Assembly: GCA_965227215.1 (NCBI GenBank)
Contig: OZ245729.1
Location: forward strand, 1,612,001 to 1,676,000
From: Gracilimonas sp965227215
GTDB lineage: Bacteria; Bacteroidota; Rhodothermia; Balneolales; Balneolaceae
Reading direction: 5' to 3'
DNA: 64,000 nt
The notes below the pieces were generated by a model, which searched no databases, was not told the origin of the DNA, and saw only the letters and a program-made list of their open reading frames with translations. Below, one piece after another: positions 28,031 to 36,790 of this stretch; position 1 is the stretch's first letter; the number at the start of each line of letters is the position of its first letter. The translations under genes were made by a program, and so were the position numbers.

Positions 28031-28890
28031 TGGATGACGCTTCTGCAAATTTAGGTGTTTGTTTTTTTTCGGATCGCCTGTTCTACTCGATCAATGATCC
28101 GGAAAACGACAAGCACCTTTTTCGTATAGGCTCTTTCGACTTCAACTTCAACGTGATTGACGCCATAACCCGTCAACACGAAGACCATTTTCCTCACGTC
28201 CTCTCCACCTTCGAGCGGTTTCGTGCCAATCACAATATTAAGTCGGTACGCGCCCTCACCCACCCCGCCCACGAATGCTGGACGGTATTCCCCAAAGTTG
28301 TTTATGACAATGCCGATGAGCGCGAAGACCATCTGGCTATATTAATGAAAGGGGTAGAACGCGAACACATTGAACCCACCTGGCATACTGTTCATAATAA
28401 TGAGTATAAGTTTTTGTCAATTCGGCGCCGGAATTTAATGTCCGGTTTTGATGAGCTAACCACTCAGGTTGCCACTACCGATTTCAGTAGCGATTTTGAA
28501 ATGGCACAAAAGTGGTCGGCCTTTGCCAAACCCGGCGGTTCTTTTTTGATGATTGGATGCCATGAAAACATTATTTCCATCACCTCTTTTTTGTTAGGGA
28601 AATTCAGGGCAGCAACCTACATCTCTTTTGATCAACCCGAAGACCTGCCCTACCACTGGCTGCAACACGCCAAGAATTCCAGCTGGATGCGGGGTATTCA
28701 TGAAACTATTTACCTGTTCGGACACAACTGCCACGAAATAGAACAAGCTCTCCAGGGTTTTTGGGATGATTCTGCTGAAATCACCAAACTCAACTCCCTG
28801 GAAACCATCGGGGTGAAAGCCGAAGAAAGGACCTATGGATTTGATCTCGCTGCTGCCTTTCCTGCTATTCTGTTGAGCCTCGATTTTTAA
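28030..28890 (+). CDS. DUF3822-family protein
   Basis: A 286-residue soluble protein assigned to DUF3822 from its position directly before rsmD-coaD, its length, and its style: an N-terminal LFYSINDPENDKHLFRIG-like segment and an actin/ASKHA-like two-part organisation with FAKPGGSFLMIGCHENIIS in the middle. In Bacteroidota the DUF3822-rsmD-coaD order is common. No catalytic motif is recognisable and the function is unknown. It is translationally coupled to the preceding membrane protein; an 87-bp gap with a perfect palindrome separates it from rsmD. Confidence 0.72.
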   Translation: MDDASANLGVCFFSDRLFYSINDPENDKHLFRIGSFDFNFNVIDAITRQHEDHFPHVLSTFERFRANHNIKSVRALTHPAHECWTVFPKVVYDNADEREDHLAILMKGVEREHIEPTWHTVHNNEYKFLSIRRRNLMSGFDELTTQVATTDFSSDFEMAQKWSAFAKPGGSFLMIGCHENIISITSFLLGKFRAATYISFDQPEDLPYHWLQHAKNSSWMRGIHETIYLFGHNCHEIEQALQGFWDDSAEITKLNSLETIGVKAEERTYGFDLAAAFPAILLSLDF

Positions 28891-28914
28891 CCCTTCCGGA
28901 ATTCTTAATGCTCA

Positions 28915-28959
28915 GTTTTAAATGTTAAATTACAGGGTATGTCATTTAACATTTAAAAC
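28915..28959. repeat. Perfect 16-bp inverted repeat
   Basis: GTTTTAAATGTTAAAT at 28915-28930 and its exact reverse complement at 28944-28959, with a 13-nt loop. There is no T-tract of terminator type and the stem is AT-rich. It is located between the DUF3822 gene and rsmD. Confidence 0.85.
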
Positions 28960-28977
28960 TTAAAATTATACTCCGCC

Positions 28978-29532
28978 ATGCGGATAATAACCGGAAAACT
29001 GAAAGGCAGACATTTCAACATTCCCAAGGGACTTGATGTACGCCCCACTACCGATCGAACCAAAGAAAGCATCTTCAATCTTATTGAAGCTCGTGTTTTT
29101 ATGGAAGGAACCCAGATTCTGGATCTTTTTGCCGGCTCCGGAAATCTTGGATTCGAAGCTATTTCCCGCGGAGCACGACATGTTACTTCCGTAGAACTGG
29201 ATGCCCAAAACGTAAAACAAATTGAGAAGACCGCTGCCGACTTTGGCATCGACGACCAAATGCGGATTGTATGCTCCGATGCCCAGCGCTTCCTGAACGG
29301 TATGGCCATCCCTTATCACTTTATATTTTGTGATCCGCCTTATGATTACCCCTTCATGGACGAACTCATCGATCAGGTATTTAAAGAAAACTGGTTAACG
29401 GATGAAGGCTGGCTTATACTGGAACACGACAAATACAAAGATTTTACCGATCACCCTAAGTGCACATTTTCGAAGGCATACGGGCGAACCATCGTTAGCA
29501 TCTTTCAAAAGCATCCGGTAGATTCGGAATAA
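28978..29532 (+). CDS. rsmD: 16S rRNA (guanine966-N2)-methyltransferase RsmD
   Basis: A 184-residue SAM-dependent methyltransferase. The N-terminus MRIITGKLKGRHF is the RsmD opening motif; RPTTDRTKESIFN is conserved; motif I is LDLFAGSGNLGFEA; and the catalytic motif is FCDPPYDYP (DPPY). It methylates N2 of G966 in 16S rRNA on assembled 30S particles. It is followed 9 bp later by coaD, the pairing seen in many bacteria, so co-transcription is very likely. Confidence 0.95.
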   Translation: MRIITGKLKGRHFNIPKGLDVRPTTDRTKESIFNLIEARVFMEGTQILDLFAGSGNLGFEAISRGARHVTSVELDAQNVKQIEKTAADFGIDDQMRIVCSDAQRFLNGMAIPYHFIFCDPPYDYPFMDELIDQVFKENWLTDEGWLILEHDKYKDFTDHPKCTFSKAYGRTIVSIFQKHPVDSE

Positions 29533-29541
29533 ATTCACATT

Positions 29542-30039
29542 ATGAAAACAATAGCTTTATATCCCGGGTCTTTTGACCCTATAACCAACGGCCACCTCGA
29601 CATTCTGCAACGAGCAACCAACCTGTTCGACCATGTGATTGTGACCGTTGCCGTTAATAAAGAGAAGAAAGCTGTTTTTTCAGGGGATGAACGCGTCAAT
29701 CTTATAGAGGCATGCATAGCCAATAAAGTGTGGGCAGAAAAGGTGGAGGTCAATCAGTTTACTGGATTACTGGTTGATCATGCCCAGAAAATGAACGCAG
29801 ACACACTGGTTCGCGGTGTGCGCCAAATTTCTGATTTCGAATACGAATTCCGGATGGCCCTCACCAATAAACGCCTCGCTCCCAACGTGGATACTGTTTT
29901 CCTGATGCCGGACGAAGAATTCACTTTCATTTCTGCTTCTATTGTTAAGGAAGTGGCATACTGGGGCGGCGACCTCAGCTCTTTTGTCCCCGAAAATGTA
30001 GCCATGGCGCTGAAAGAAAAGTATAAGGATAAGGGGTAG
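29542..30039 (+). CDS. coaD: Phosphopantetheine adenylyltransferase CoaD
   Basis: A 165-residue nucleotidyltransferase of the coenzyme A pathway: 4'-phosphopantetheine + ATP to dephospho-CoA + PPi. The class signature YPGSFDPITNGH includes His18 for transition-state binding. RGVRQISDFEYEFRMALTN contains the conserved Arg and Glu of the active site, and FISASIVKE is the ISST-like adenine loop. Typical length is about 160. It lies directly behind rsmD and is followed by a palindrome rather than a poly-T terminator. Confidence 0.97.
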   Translation: MKTIALYPGSFDPITNGHLDILQRATNLFDHVIVTVAVNKEKKAVFSGDERVNLIEACIANKVWAEKVEVNQFTGLLVDHAQKMNADTLVRGVRQISDFEYEFRMALTNKRLAPNVDTVFLMPDEEFTFISASIVKEVAYWGGDLSSFVPENVAMALKEKYKDKG

Positions 30040-30049
30040 TAGCCTGCTT

Positions 30050-30115
30050 TAACTTGTCCAAAGTTATACCAGTGATGTTAGAAACATATACCTTCTCATA
30101 ACTTTGGAAAAGTTA
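30050..30115. repeat. Near-perfect 18-bp inverted repeat after coaD
   Basis: Arms 30050-30067 and 30098-30115 (ATAACTTTGGAAAAGTTA on the right) are reverse complements with one mismatch; the spacer is 30 nt. Each arm itself contains the short palindrome ACTTTnCAAAGT-like core. There is no U-tract, so it is not a typical terminator. It occupies the gap between coaD and the aminotransferase gene. Confidence 0.8.
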
Positions 30116-30209
30116 ATCGGCTGGCGCGGAAAATTAATCTACTTTTCTATCCTTCAGCCTTTATATTTTTACTGCACTGACACCCACTCTCATACCTATT
30201 TTCTAAACT

Positions 30210-31403
30210 ATGATTTCAAATCGCGCACAAAATTTACAGCCATCAGCAACGCTAAAAGTAACCGGCCGGGCCAAGGAGCTGAAGCGACAGGGGAAGTCCA
30301 TTGTTTCACTGAGCGCCGGTGAGCCTGACTTCAAAACGCCCGCGCACATTTGCGATGCAGCAATTAAGGCTATCAAGGATGGCTTCCATGGATATACCAT
30401 GAATCCCGGAACTCCGGAATTACGTGAGGCCATTTGCGCAAAACTGAAGCGTGATAACAATCTGGAGTACGATCCCTCCCAAATTATCTGCTCGAACGGA
30501 GCTAAACAGTCCGTGGGATTCAGTCTGCTTGCGCTTGTCAATCCGGGTGATGAGGTGATTATTCCAGCCCCATATTGGGTTTCATACCCTGAGATGACTC
30601 GTTTGGCAGAGGGTGAATCAGTAACTGTACGAACCTCCTTTGAGAATAACTTCAAACTGACTCCAAAGCAGCTGGAAGATGCCATCACTAAAAAAACCAA
30701 AGCGCTGATTCTATGTTCCCCATCCAACCCAACGGGAGCCCAATACACCGCCAAAGAGCTTGAAGGGCTAGCTGAAGTGTTACGAAAACACCCGCAGGTG
30801 TATGTGATTTCTGATGAAATTTATGAGTACATCGTTTTTGAAGACGAACATGTGAGTATTTTGAACGTGGCCCCTGATCTAAAAGACCGTGTTGTTCTCA
30901 TCAACGGTTTCTCTAAAGGATTTGCGATGACGGGCTGGCGATTGGGCTACCTCGCTGCTTCAAATGAAATTGTGGGTGCCGTTTCAAAAATACAGAGTCA
31001 GGAAACTTCTGCTCCATCTTCTATCTCGCAGAAGGCCGGTGAAGCTGCTTATAAAGGGACTCTGGATGATGTGGCTTCCATGAGAGAGCAGTTCAAGAAA
31101 CGTCGTGATTATTTGGTTGAAACGCTCAATTCGCTGGAAGGGGTAAGCTGCTTTACTCCCGGCGGTGCCTTCTATGTTTTCCCGGATATCTCCCACTACA
31201 TCGGAACAAAAAAGCCTGATGGTTCAGCCATTGAATCTTCTACCGACCTGTGCCTCTACCTGCTGGATGATTTCGGTTTGGCACTCGTTCCCGGTGATGC
31301 CTTTGGAGAACCAAATGGAGTTCGCCTCAGCTATGCGGCTTCCATGGATGATTTGGAAGAAGCGATGAAGAGATTCAAGCAAGGCTTAAACAGCTTAAAA
31401 TAG
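30210..31403 (+). CDS. Class I/II pyridoxal-phosphate aminotransferase (aspartate aminotransferase type)
   Basis: A 397-residue PLP enzyme of the aspartate aminotransferase I-gamma type. N-terminal LKVTGRAKELKRQGKSIVSL and SAGEPDFKTP are family signatures; CSPSNPTGA, YVISDEIYEYIVF and the PLP-lysine motif NGFSKGFAMTGWRLGYLA (Lys in SKGF) are present, as is the C-terminal GVRLSYAAS with the substrate-carboxylate Arg. It most probably interconverts aspartate/2-oxoglutarate and oxaloacetate/glutamate; prephenate or other substrates are possible in this subgroup. Monocistronic, convergent with the SulP gene. Confidence 0.93.
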   Translation: MISNRAQNLQPSATLKVTGRAKELKRQGKSIVSLSAGEPDFKTPAHICDAAIKAIKDGFHGYTMNPGTPELREAICAKLKRDNNLEYDPSQIICSNGAKQSVGFSLLALVNPGDEVIIPAPYWVSYPEMTRLAEGESVTVRTSFENNFKLTPKQLEDAITKKTKALILCSPSNPTGAQYTAKELEGLAEVLRKHPQVYVISDEIYEYIVFEDEHVSILNVAPDLKDRVVLINGFSKGFAMTGWRLGYLAASNEIVGAVSKIQSQETSAPSSISQKAGEAAYKGTLDDVASMREQFKKRRDYLVETLNSLEGVSCFTPGGAFYVFPDISHYIGTKKPDGSAIESSTDLCLYLLDDFGLALVPGDAFGEPNGVRLSYAASMDDLEEAMKRFKQGLNSLK

Positions 31404-31419
31404 GTTCTTTCACGTATGC

Positions 31420-31452
31420 AACCTTTCAGCGTCCGCTGGACGCTTGGAGGTT
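31420..31452. repeat. REP-like palindrome, AACCT...CAGCGTCC family, copy 1
   Basis: AACCTTTCAGCGTCC (31420-31434), centre GCT, then GGACGCTTGGAGGTT (31438-31452); 12 of 15 positions pair. It lies between two convergent genes, so it may also serve as a bidirectional stop. The same outer arms occur at 45333-45406 around extra sequence. Confidence 0.75.
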
Positions 31453-31461
31453 CTTTAACTA

Positions 31462-32991
31462 CTAAATCTTATCTATCGCCAGTTTGTAGGTCGGATCTTC
31501 CATCACATTTACGTCGATGATAGCATCCGCATCCTGAAGAAGTTTTCGGCAGTCTTTGCTCAGGTGTTTCAGGTGCACGGTTTTCCCAACCCGGTTATAC
31601 CGTTCCGTGATTTTATTCAGAGCTTCAATAGCCGACATATCTACCACCCGGCTTTCCTCAAAATCGATGATTATTTCGTCCGGGTCATTCAATACATCAA
31701 ACTTAGAATTAAAAACCGTAACGGAACCAAAGAAAAGCGGGCCATAAATCTCGTAATGCTTAATGCCGTCTTCGTCGATGTGTTTACGGGCACGAATGCG
31801 TTTGGCATTATCCCATGCAAAAACGAGCGCTGCGATAATCACCCCAACAATAACAGCCAGTGCCAGGTTATGAAGAACAGCGGTTACCAGTGTTACCATT
31901 ACCATCACAAAAATATCGGAAACCGGCATACGATTAAAGGTTCGGAAGCTGGCCCACTCAAAGGTCCCAATTGCAACCATAATCATCAGTCCGGTTAGCG
32001 CAGCCATAGGCATCAACTCAATTACCGGTGCTCCAAACATGATGAATACGAGCAGCATCAACGAAGCAACAATACCCGATATTCGGGTTCGAGCTCCTGA
32101 AGAAACGTTAATCAAACTTTGGCCGATCATGGCGCAACCACCCATCCCTGAAAACAAACCCGACAGAATATTTGCTGATCCCTGAGCAATGGCTTCCTGG
32201 TTCCCACTCCCACGGGTTTCCGTAATCTCATCAATGATATTCAGCGTAAGCAAACTTTCAATCAACCCAACCCCGGCTATAATAGCAGAGTAAGGAAGAA
32301 TGACCATAAAGGCTTCCCAGGTAAAAGGAATTTCGGGAATGTGAAATGGAGGAAATCCACCGGAGATGGAAGCAATATCGCCTACCGTTCGTGTTTCAAT
32401 GCCGAGGACCACCACAACGCCAAAAACTGTCAAAATTGCCACCAGTGATGCAGGCACTGCTTTTGTGAGCTTGGGCAATCCCCAGATAATCAGCATGGTT
32501 AAAGCCACAAGAGCTAAAAGTACATACATGGATTGTCCGGTCATCCATTCGCCCGATGGTGTTTTAAACTGAGCCAATTGCGACATGAAAATGATGACCG
32601 CCAGTCCGTTTACAAAACCAAATATGACCGGATGTGGTACAAGCCTCATAAGCTTGCCGAGTTTCAACGCACCCGCAGCTATTTGTATGATACCGGCCAG
32701 AATCACAGCTCCAAATATATACTCCACTCCATGAGATTGCGCCAGTGCAACCAGCACCACAGCAATAGCTCCGGTAGCTCCGGAAATCATCCCCGGCCGG
32801 CCACCAATAATGGAAGTTACCAGCCCCATCATAAAGGCGGCATACAATCCTGTTAATGGGGAAAGTCCGGCTATCATGGCGAATGCTACCGCTTCGGGAA
32901 TTAATGCCATAGACACGGTAATGCCAGCTAAAATTTCTGTCTTATAATCTATTTTATCATTGAGACCAAAAAGGTCTAAATATTTCTTCAT
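31462..32991 (-). CDS. SulP-family inorganic anion transporter with STAS domain
   Basis: A 509-residue membrane protein. N-terminal YKTEILAGITVSMALIPEAVAFAMIAG and the LTGLYAAFMMGLVTSIIGGRPGMISG region are the SulP signatures, followed by roughly twelve helices in total; a C-terminal STAS domain (about 395-505) includes IDFEESRVVDMSAIEALNKI. Family substrates include sulfate, bicarbonate and dicarboxylates; this SLC26-like branch in marine bacteria often includes bicarbonate transporters (BicA), but the substrate is not decided by sequence. No carbonic anhydrase or sulfate-assimilation gene is adjacent. Confidence 0.9.
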   Translation of the reverse strand: MKKYLDLFGLNDKIDYKTEILAGITVSMALIPEAVAFAMIAGLSPLTGLYAAFMMGLVTSIIGGRPGMISGATGAIAVVLVALAQSHGVEYIFGAVILAGIIQIAAGALKLGKLMRLVPHPVIFGFVNGLAVIIFMSQLAQFKTPSGEWMTGQSMYVLLALVALTMLIIWGLPKLTKAVPASLVAILTVFGVVVVLGIETRTVGDIASISGGFPPFHIPEIPFTWEAFMVILPYSAIIAGVGLIESLLTLNIIDEITETRGSGNQEAIAQGSANILSGLFSGMGGCAMIGQSLINVSSGARTRISGIVASLMLLVFIMFGAPVIELMPMAALTGLMIMVAIGTFEWASFRTFNRMPVSDIFVMVMVTLVTAVLHNLALAVIVGVIIAALVFAWDNAKRIRARKHIDEDGIKHYEIYGPLFFGSVTVFNSKFDVLNDPDEIIIDFEESRVVDMSAIEALNKITERYNRVGKTVHLKHLSKDCRKLLQDADAIIDVNVMEDPTYKLAIDKI

Positions 32992-33444
32992 CTATTTTTT
33001 GAAATACTATATGGGTTAACTAAATCGAATTTTATTGTAGAAGCTCTGTTAATAGAAGGGCTTTATAGGAAGAGCAAAAGCAGAGCTGATTCTCTAATTG
33101 AAGCAAGTAAAACTACGGACTTTAATTCTACGAGAGTACCTCTTTCCCAAATTTTTCGTGTTATGAAATCATAAACTTAGTTGCATCTATCCGTTCTATA
33201 GTGAAAGCGGTTTTCTGAAGAAATAGCCGTGATTTTAAAAAATATGAAGTCTGATTTATTTTCCTCTTGTTGAAACTACAGTGAACTTTGGGCTAAATTT
33301 TACCGGTTAAAAGCTGCCTTTTTTACTGACTTTTGTGCGAGTCTGTTCACGGGCCTCTATCAAAATTACCGACCGGATTTTATTGGCACAGAATTTGATG
33401 GAATTTGGTTCGTATATTCGACCTGAAATTAAATCAACAGAACA
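32992..33444. other. 453-bp intergenic region without a gene
   Basis: AT-rich spacer between the divergent SulP and FmdB-like genes. It must hold both promoters. On the plus strand TATATTCG at about 33413-33420 resembles the TAnnTTTG -7 box and lies about 25 bp before the FmdB start, but no matched -33 TTG is at the standard distance. No ORF above about 40 codons with coding character, no tRNA and no strong palindrome was found. Confidence 0.5.
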
Positions 33445-33732
33445 ATGCCTACATACGAGTATAAAAGAGAAGACGGAACCACTTTTGAAATCATCCAGAA
33501 AATGAGTGAACCCGCGCTGGAAACCTGCCCAACTACGGGGCAGAAAGTGAAGCGCATCATATCCGGTGGTGGCGGTGTAGTGTATAAAGGTGATGGCTGG
33601 TATGTAACAGATTACAAAAATGGAGGGAAGAAATCGGCAAGTACTCCTCCGGCTGAAACTTCAGAGAGTTCTGCTTCTGAAGCTAACACCCAGCCTTCCA
33701 AGTCAGAAGCCAGCAAAGAAGCCCAATCGTAA
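33445..33732 (+). CDS. FmdB-family putative regulatory protein with degenerate zinc ribbon
   Basis: A 95-residue protein opening MPTYEYKREDGTTFEIIQKM and continuing CPTTGQKVKRIISGGGG and GDGWYVTDYK, the FmdB/CxxC_CxxC_SSSS family pattern. The usual N-terminal zinc knuckle 'YEYxCxxCG' is replaced by YEYKREDG, and the second CxxC is reduced to a single Cys in CPTTG. The zinc site is therefore almost certainly lost. The C-terminal 30 residues are a Ser/Ala/Glu-rich tail. Function of the family is unclear despite the name. Monocistronic. Confidence 0.82.
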   Translation: MPTYEYKREDGTTFEIIQKMSEPALETCPTTGQKVKRIISGGGGVVYKGDGWYVTDYKNGGKKSASTPPAETSESSASEANTQPSKSEASKEAQS

Positions 33733-33816
33733 GTCGTTAATGGTTTGTCGTTATTCGTATATTCTTCTCATTCATTGAATAGCGATTAACAAATAACCAT
33801 CGGATATAACCATCCT

Positions 33817-34389
33817 ATGGAGCACAGCAAAGCATATCAGGAAGCGTTGGAACAATTCGTCCTTCTTTGGGGTGAAATGGCCTCGGCATGGGGAATTAAT
33901 AAAACCATGTCCCAGATTCATGCTCTCCTTTATGCTGAATCTCATCCACTGGATACCGACACTATTATGGATACGCTGGACATTAGCCGCGGCAATGCCA
34001 ACATGAACCTTCGCCGGCTGCTGGATTGGGAACTCATCCATAAAAAATCCTTCCCCGGAGATCGCAAAGATTATTACTCAGCCGAAACTGATGTCTGGAA
34101 AATCGTTTCTACCATTATAAGAGAACGGCAGCAGCGCGAAATTGCCCCGATCCGGGAAAATCTGGAAAAGTGTATTCAAACACTGGAATCAGGTGGCCTT
34201 GATGATGAAGAAAGCAAGGAATTCAAAGTTCGCATTGAGAACTATATGGAGTTCCTCGAAATGTTTGAGCGTTTTACCGGAGCCCTTCTGCCCTACATCA
34301 ACAAGAAGAATTTAAAATTCCTGAAGCAGCTCGTTAAACTCGTAGAAGTAAAAGAATCACTGACCGGAAAAAAGGATACTGATGACTAA
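33817..34389 (+). CDS. GbsR/MarR-type transcriptional regulator
   Basis: A 190-residue winged-helix regulator. FVLLWGEMASAWGINKTMSQIHALLYAE is the GbsR-type opening, then LDTDTIMDTLDISRGNANMNLRRLLDWELIHK is the helix-turn-helix and wing with GDRKDYYSAE. The C-terminal half is helical (dimerisation). GbsR regulators control choline/glycine betaine uptake in Bacillus; in Bacteroidota they occur in many contexts, and no osmolyte gene is adjacent here. The stop overlaps the yraN start by 8 bp. Confidence 0.87.
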   Translation: MEHSKAYQEALEQFVLLWGEMASAWGINKTMSQIHALLYAESHPLDTDTIMDTLDISRGNANMNLRRLLDWELIHKKSFPGDRKDYYSAETDVWKIVSTIIRERQQREIAPIRENLEKCIQTLESGGLDDEESKEFKVRIENYMEFLEMFERFTGALLPYINKKNLKFLKQLVKLVEVKESLTGKKDTDD

Positions 34390-34747
34390 GAAGTCACACC
34401 GTGAAATTGGAAACGATGGGGAAGACCTTGCCTGTGCCTATCTGGAATCCAAAGGCTGGAGAATTTTAGAACGAAATTATTTTTTTGAACACTCTGAAGT
34501 GGACATCGTCGCTTATGATGATACCGCTATTGTATTCGTTGAAGTTAAGTTTCGGACCAACACCAAATTTGGTCAGCCTTTTGAGCATGTAACCGAAGAA
34601 AAAGTTCAACATATCTTCAAGGCGGCAGAAGCCTGGATGTACGAGCGTAAAATGGAAGGTTCTCCTATGAGATTTGATATCGTGGGGATTGTGCAACAAA
34701 AGAACGAAGCTCCGGAGTTTAATCATATTGAGGATGCGTTTAGGTAG
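34382..34747 (+). CDS. YraN/UPF0102-family nuclease-like protein
   Basis: A 121-residue restriction-endonuclease-fold protein: GNDGEDLACAYLESKGWRILERNYFFEHSEVDIVAYD followed by VFVEVKFRTNTKFGQP. The acidic and lysine residues (E..D..EVK) match the fold's metal site. YraN proteins are conserved, often beside rnhB or rsmI; a role in DNA processing is supposed but unproven. Its start lies inside the end of the GbsR gene (8-bp overlap) and a repeat element begins just 4 bp after its stop. Confidence 0.88.
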   Translation: MTKKSHREIGNDGEDLACAYLESKGWRILERNYFFEHSEVDIVAYDDTAIVFVEVKFRTNTKFGQPFEHVTEEKVQHIFKAAEAWMYERKMEGSPMRFDIVGIVQQKNEAPEFNHIEDAFR

Positions 34748-34750
34748 ATA

Positions 34751-34916
34751 GGTTTTAGGTGCAAGGAGTTAGGTTTTAGGGAGTCATCAGAGCGTAGCGA
34801 AGAACCTTTGCCTGAATTACTCACCAAGCTTCAAAGGCTAAGATTGCTTCGGCATTAGCCTGATCCTAAAACCTAACACCTAAAACCTAACACCTAAAAC
34901 CTTGCCCCTAACACCT
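34751..34916. repeat. Intergenic palindromic element, TTTTAGGTGTTAGG family, copy 2
   Basis: Left arm 34751-34780 (GGTTTTAGGTGCAAGGAGTT, then AGGTTTTAGG) and right arm 34864-34916 made of about 2.6 tandem units of the 14-mer CCTAAAACCTAACA followed by CTTGCCCCTAACACCT. The spacer of about 83 nt differs from that of copy 1 (24487-24644). It fills the gap before polX and encodes no ORF. Confidence 0.78.
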
Positions 34917-34986
34917 ATCGAACCTTTTTGAATGCAAATCCATTAGTTACTATCATCCGATAAACTAAATCTCAGTCCTACATTTT

Positions 34987-36756
34987 ATGCCTTACACCAA
35001 TCAGGATATAGCCGCCAAACTCCGAGAAGTTTCCCAGCTTATGCAGCTCGCCGGAGAGAATCGATTTAAAGTCATTGCTTTTGACAAAGCCGCCCAGACC
35101 ATTGAGGGACTTGGGGATGACATCAACGATTACATCAAAGAAAAAAACCTGACAGATATAAAAGGGATTGGAAAATCCATTGCTGAAGATATCTATGCGC
35201 TGGATGAAACCGGGGAGATGCCCGTACTGGAAGCCTTCAAAGAGAAAGTACCGGAGGGATTGATCGATTGGCTGGGCATTTCCGGGCTGGGACCAAAAAA
35301 CGCATATAAAATTCATAAAGAATTGGGCATCAGCACCATTGATGAACTGAAGGAAAAGATTGAGGATGGCTCGGTGGCTTCCCTTTCAGGGTTGGGACAG
35401 AAATCAGCGGAAAAAATCCAGAAGTCCATCGAATGGATGGAGAAGTTTGATGAACGATGCCGCCTCGATCAGGCCGAAGAAATCGCCAATACCATTTTTG
35501 ATAGCCTAAAAGATCAGGAAGGAGTTCAGCAGATTGAGGTAGCGGGTTCGTACCGTCGGGGACTCGAAACCATCGGTGATATCGATATTCTGATTGCAGC
35601 AGATGAAAAACACATTAACAATTTATTTGACGTTTTCACCAATCACGAACGGGTAACAGAAGTATTGGGTAAAGGCGACACCAAAAGTTCCGTTCGAACC
35701 AAAGAAGGACGCCAGGTGGATTTACGCATCGTTAAACCCGGCGAATTCCCGGCTGCTCTTATGTACTTCACCGGAAGTAAAGAACACAATGTGGTGTTAA
35801 GGCAGCGAGCCCGAGATCGTGGTATGAGCCTGAATGAGTATGGTCTGTTCAAGCTGGACGACAACGGAGACACCAATTTTGACGCTCCGGTTGAGTTTTC
35901 AAGTGAGTCTGATATTTACGAGAAGCTGGATCTGCATTTTGTGCCGCCCGAGCTACGTGAAGACCGTGGTGAGTTTGAAATTTATGAAGAGCAGGAGGAG
36001 TTTGATTTAGTTACTGATGACGACATCCGCGGAGTAATTCATGCTCACAGTACCTGGAGTGATGGTAAGTACTCCATTAAAGAAATGGCCGAAGCCTGTA
36101 TGGAACGGGGCTATGAATACCTTGGACTGACCGATCACTCCAAAACAGCAGCCTACGCCGGCGGACTTTCTGTGGATGAAATTAAACAGCAATGGGAAGA
36201 AATTGATCAGCTGAATGAGGAGTTTAAAGAATCGGGTAAGAACTTTGTGATTTTTAAAGGTATCGAATCAGATATCTTGGCCGATGGCTCTCTGGATTAT
36301 GAAGATGATATTCTGGAGGGCTTTGATTTCGTGATTGCCAGCGTGCACCAATCGCTTGAAATGCCCCGGGATAAAATGATGGAGCGGATGCGAAATGCCA
36401 TTAAAAATCCTTATACCCGAATCTTAGGTCACCCAACCGGACGATTATTGCTGAGGAGAAATGGCAGTGACCTGGATCTGAATGAGCTGGTTGCTTTAGC
36501 TGCCGAACATAATACCGCCATTGAAATCAACGCTAACCCGCGCCGGCTTGACCTGGACTGGAGATTTGGCAATAAAGCCAGAGAAACCGGACTTATGACA
36601 TCCATCAACCCCGATGCCCACTCTACCGATGGCATTGATGATATTCCCTACGGCGTCCGCATTGCCCGAAAAGGTAAGTACGGGAAAGACCGTGTGCTGA
36701 ATGCCAAAAGCGCTGATGAAGTAATGGCGTTTTTTGAGGCAAAAAATAAACCGTAA
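34987..36756 (+). CDS. polX: DNA polymerase/3'-5' exonuclease PolX
   Basis: A 589-residue family X polymerase fused to a PHP nuclease. N-terminal helix-hairpin-helix region (about 1-150; GIGKSIAEDI, GLGPKNAYKI, GLGQKSAEKI) is followed by the polymerase active-site motif GSYRRGLETIGDIDILI with both Asp residues, and GRQVDLRIV supplies the third Asp. From about 343 the PHP domain begins (IHAHSTWSDGKYS, LGLTDHSK, ILGHPTGRL, INPDAHST), intact in its His/Asp ligands. PolX fills gaps in base-excision repair and proofreads with the PHP exonuclease. Typical length is 570-580, so the gene is full length. Confidence 0.95.
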   Translation: MPYTNQDIAAKLREVSQLMQLAGENRFKVIAFDKAAQTIEGLGDDINDYIKEKNLTDIKGIGKSIAEDIYALDETGEMPVLEAFKEKVPEGLIDWLGISGLGPKNAYKIHKELGISTIDELKEKIEDGSVASLSGLGQKSAEKIQKSIEWMEKFDERCRLDQAEEIANTIFDSLKDQEGVQQIEVAGSYRRGLETIGDIDILIAADEKHINNLFDVFTNHERVTEVLGKGDTKSSVRTKEGRQVDLRIVKPGEFPAALMYFTGSKEHNVVLRQRARDRGMSLNEYGLFKLDDNGDTNFDAPVEFSSESDIYEKLDLHFVPPELREDRGEFEIYEEQEEFDLVTDDDIRGVIHAHSTWSDGKYSIKEMAEACMERGYEYLGLTDHSKTAAYAGGLSVDEIKQQWEEIDQLNEEFKESGKNFVIFKGIESDILADGSLDYEDDILEGFDFVIASVHQSLEMPRDKMMERMRNAIKNPYTRILGHPTGRLLLRRNGSDLDLNELVALAAEHNTAIEINANPRRLDLDWRFGNKARETGLMTSINPDAHSTDGIDDIPYGVRIARKGKYGKDRVLNAKSADEVMAFFEAKNKP

Positions 36757-36790
36757 GGGTAATCCATGAACTACCTTTACGATTTGTAAT

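Noticed and set aside
30203..30754. 183-residue minus-strand frame over the aminotransferase gene
   Set aside because: Lies wholly on the reverse of the PLP enzyme's N-terminal half and shows no family features.
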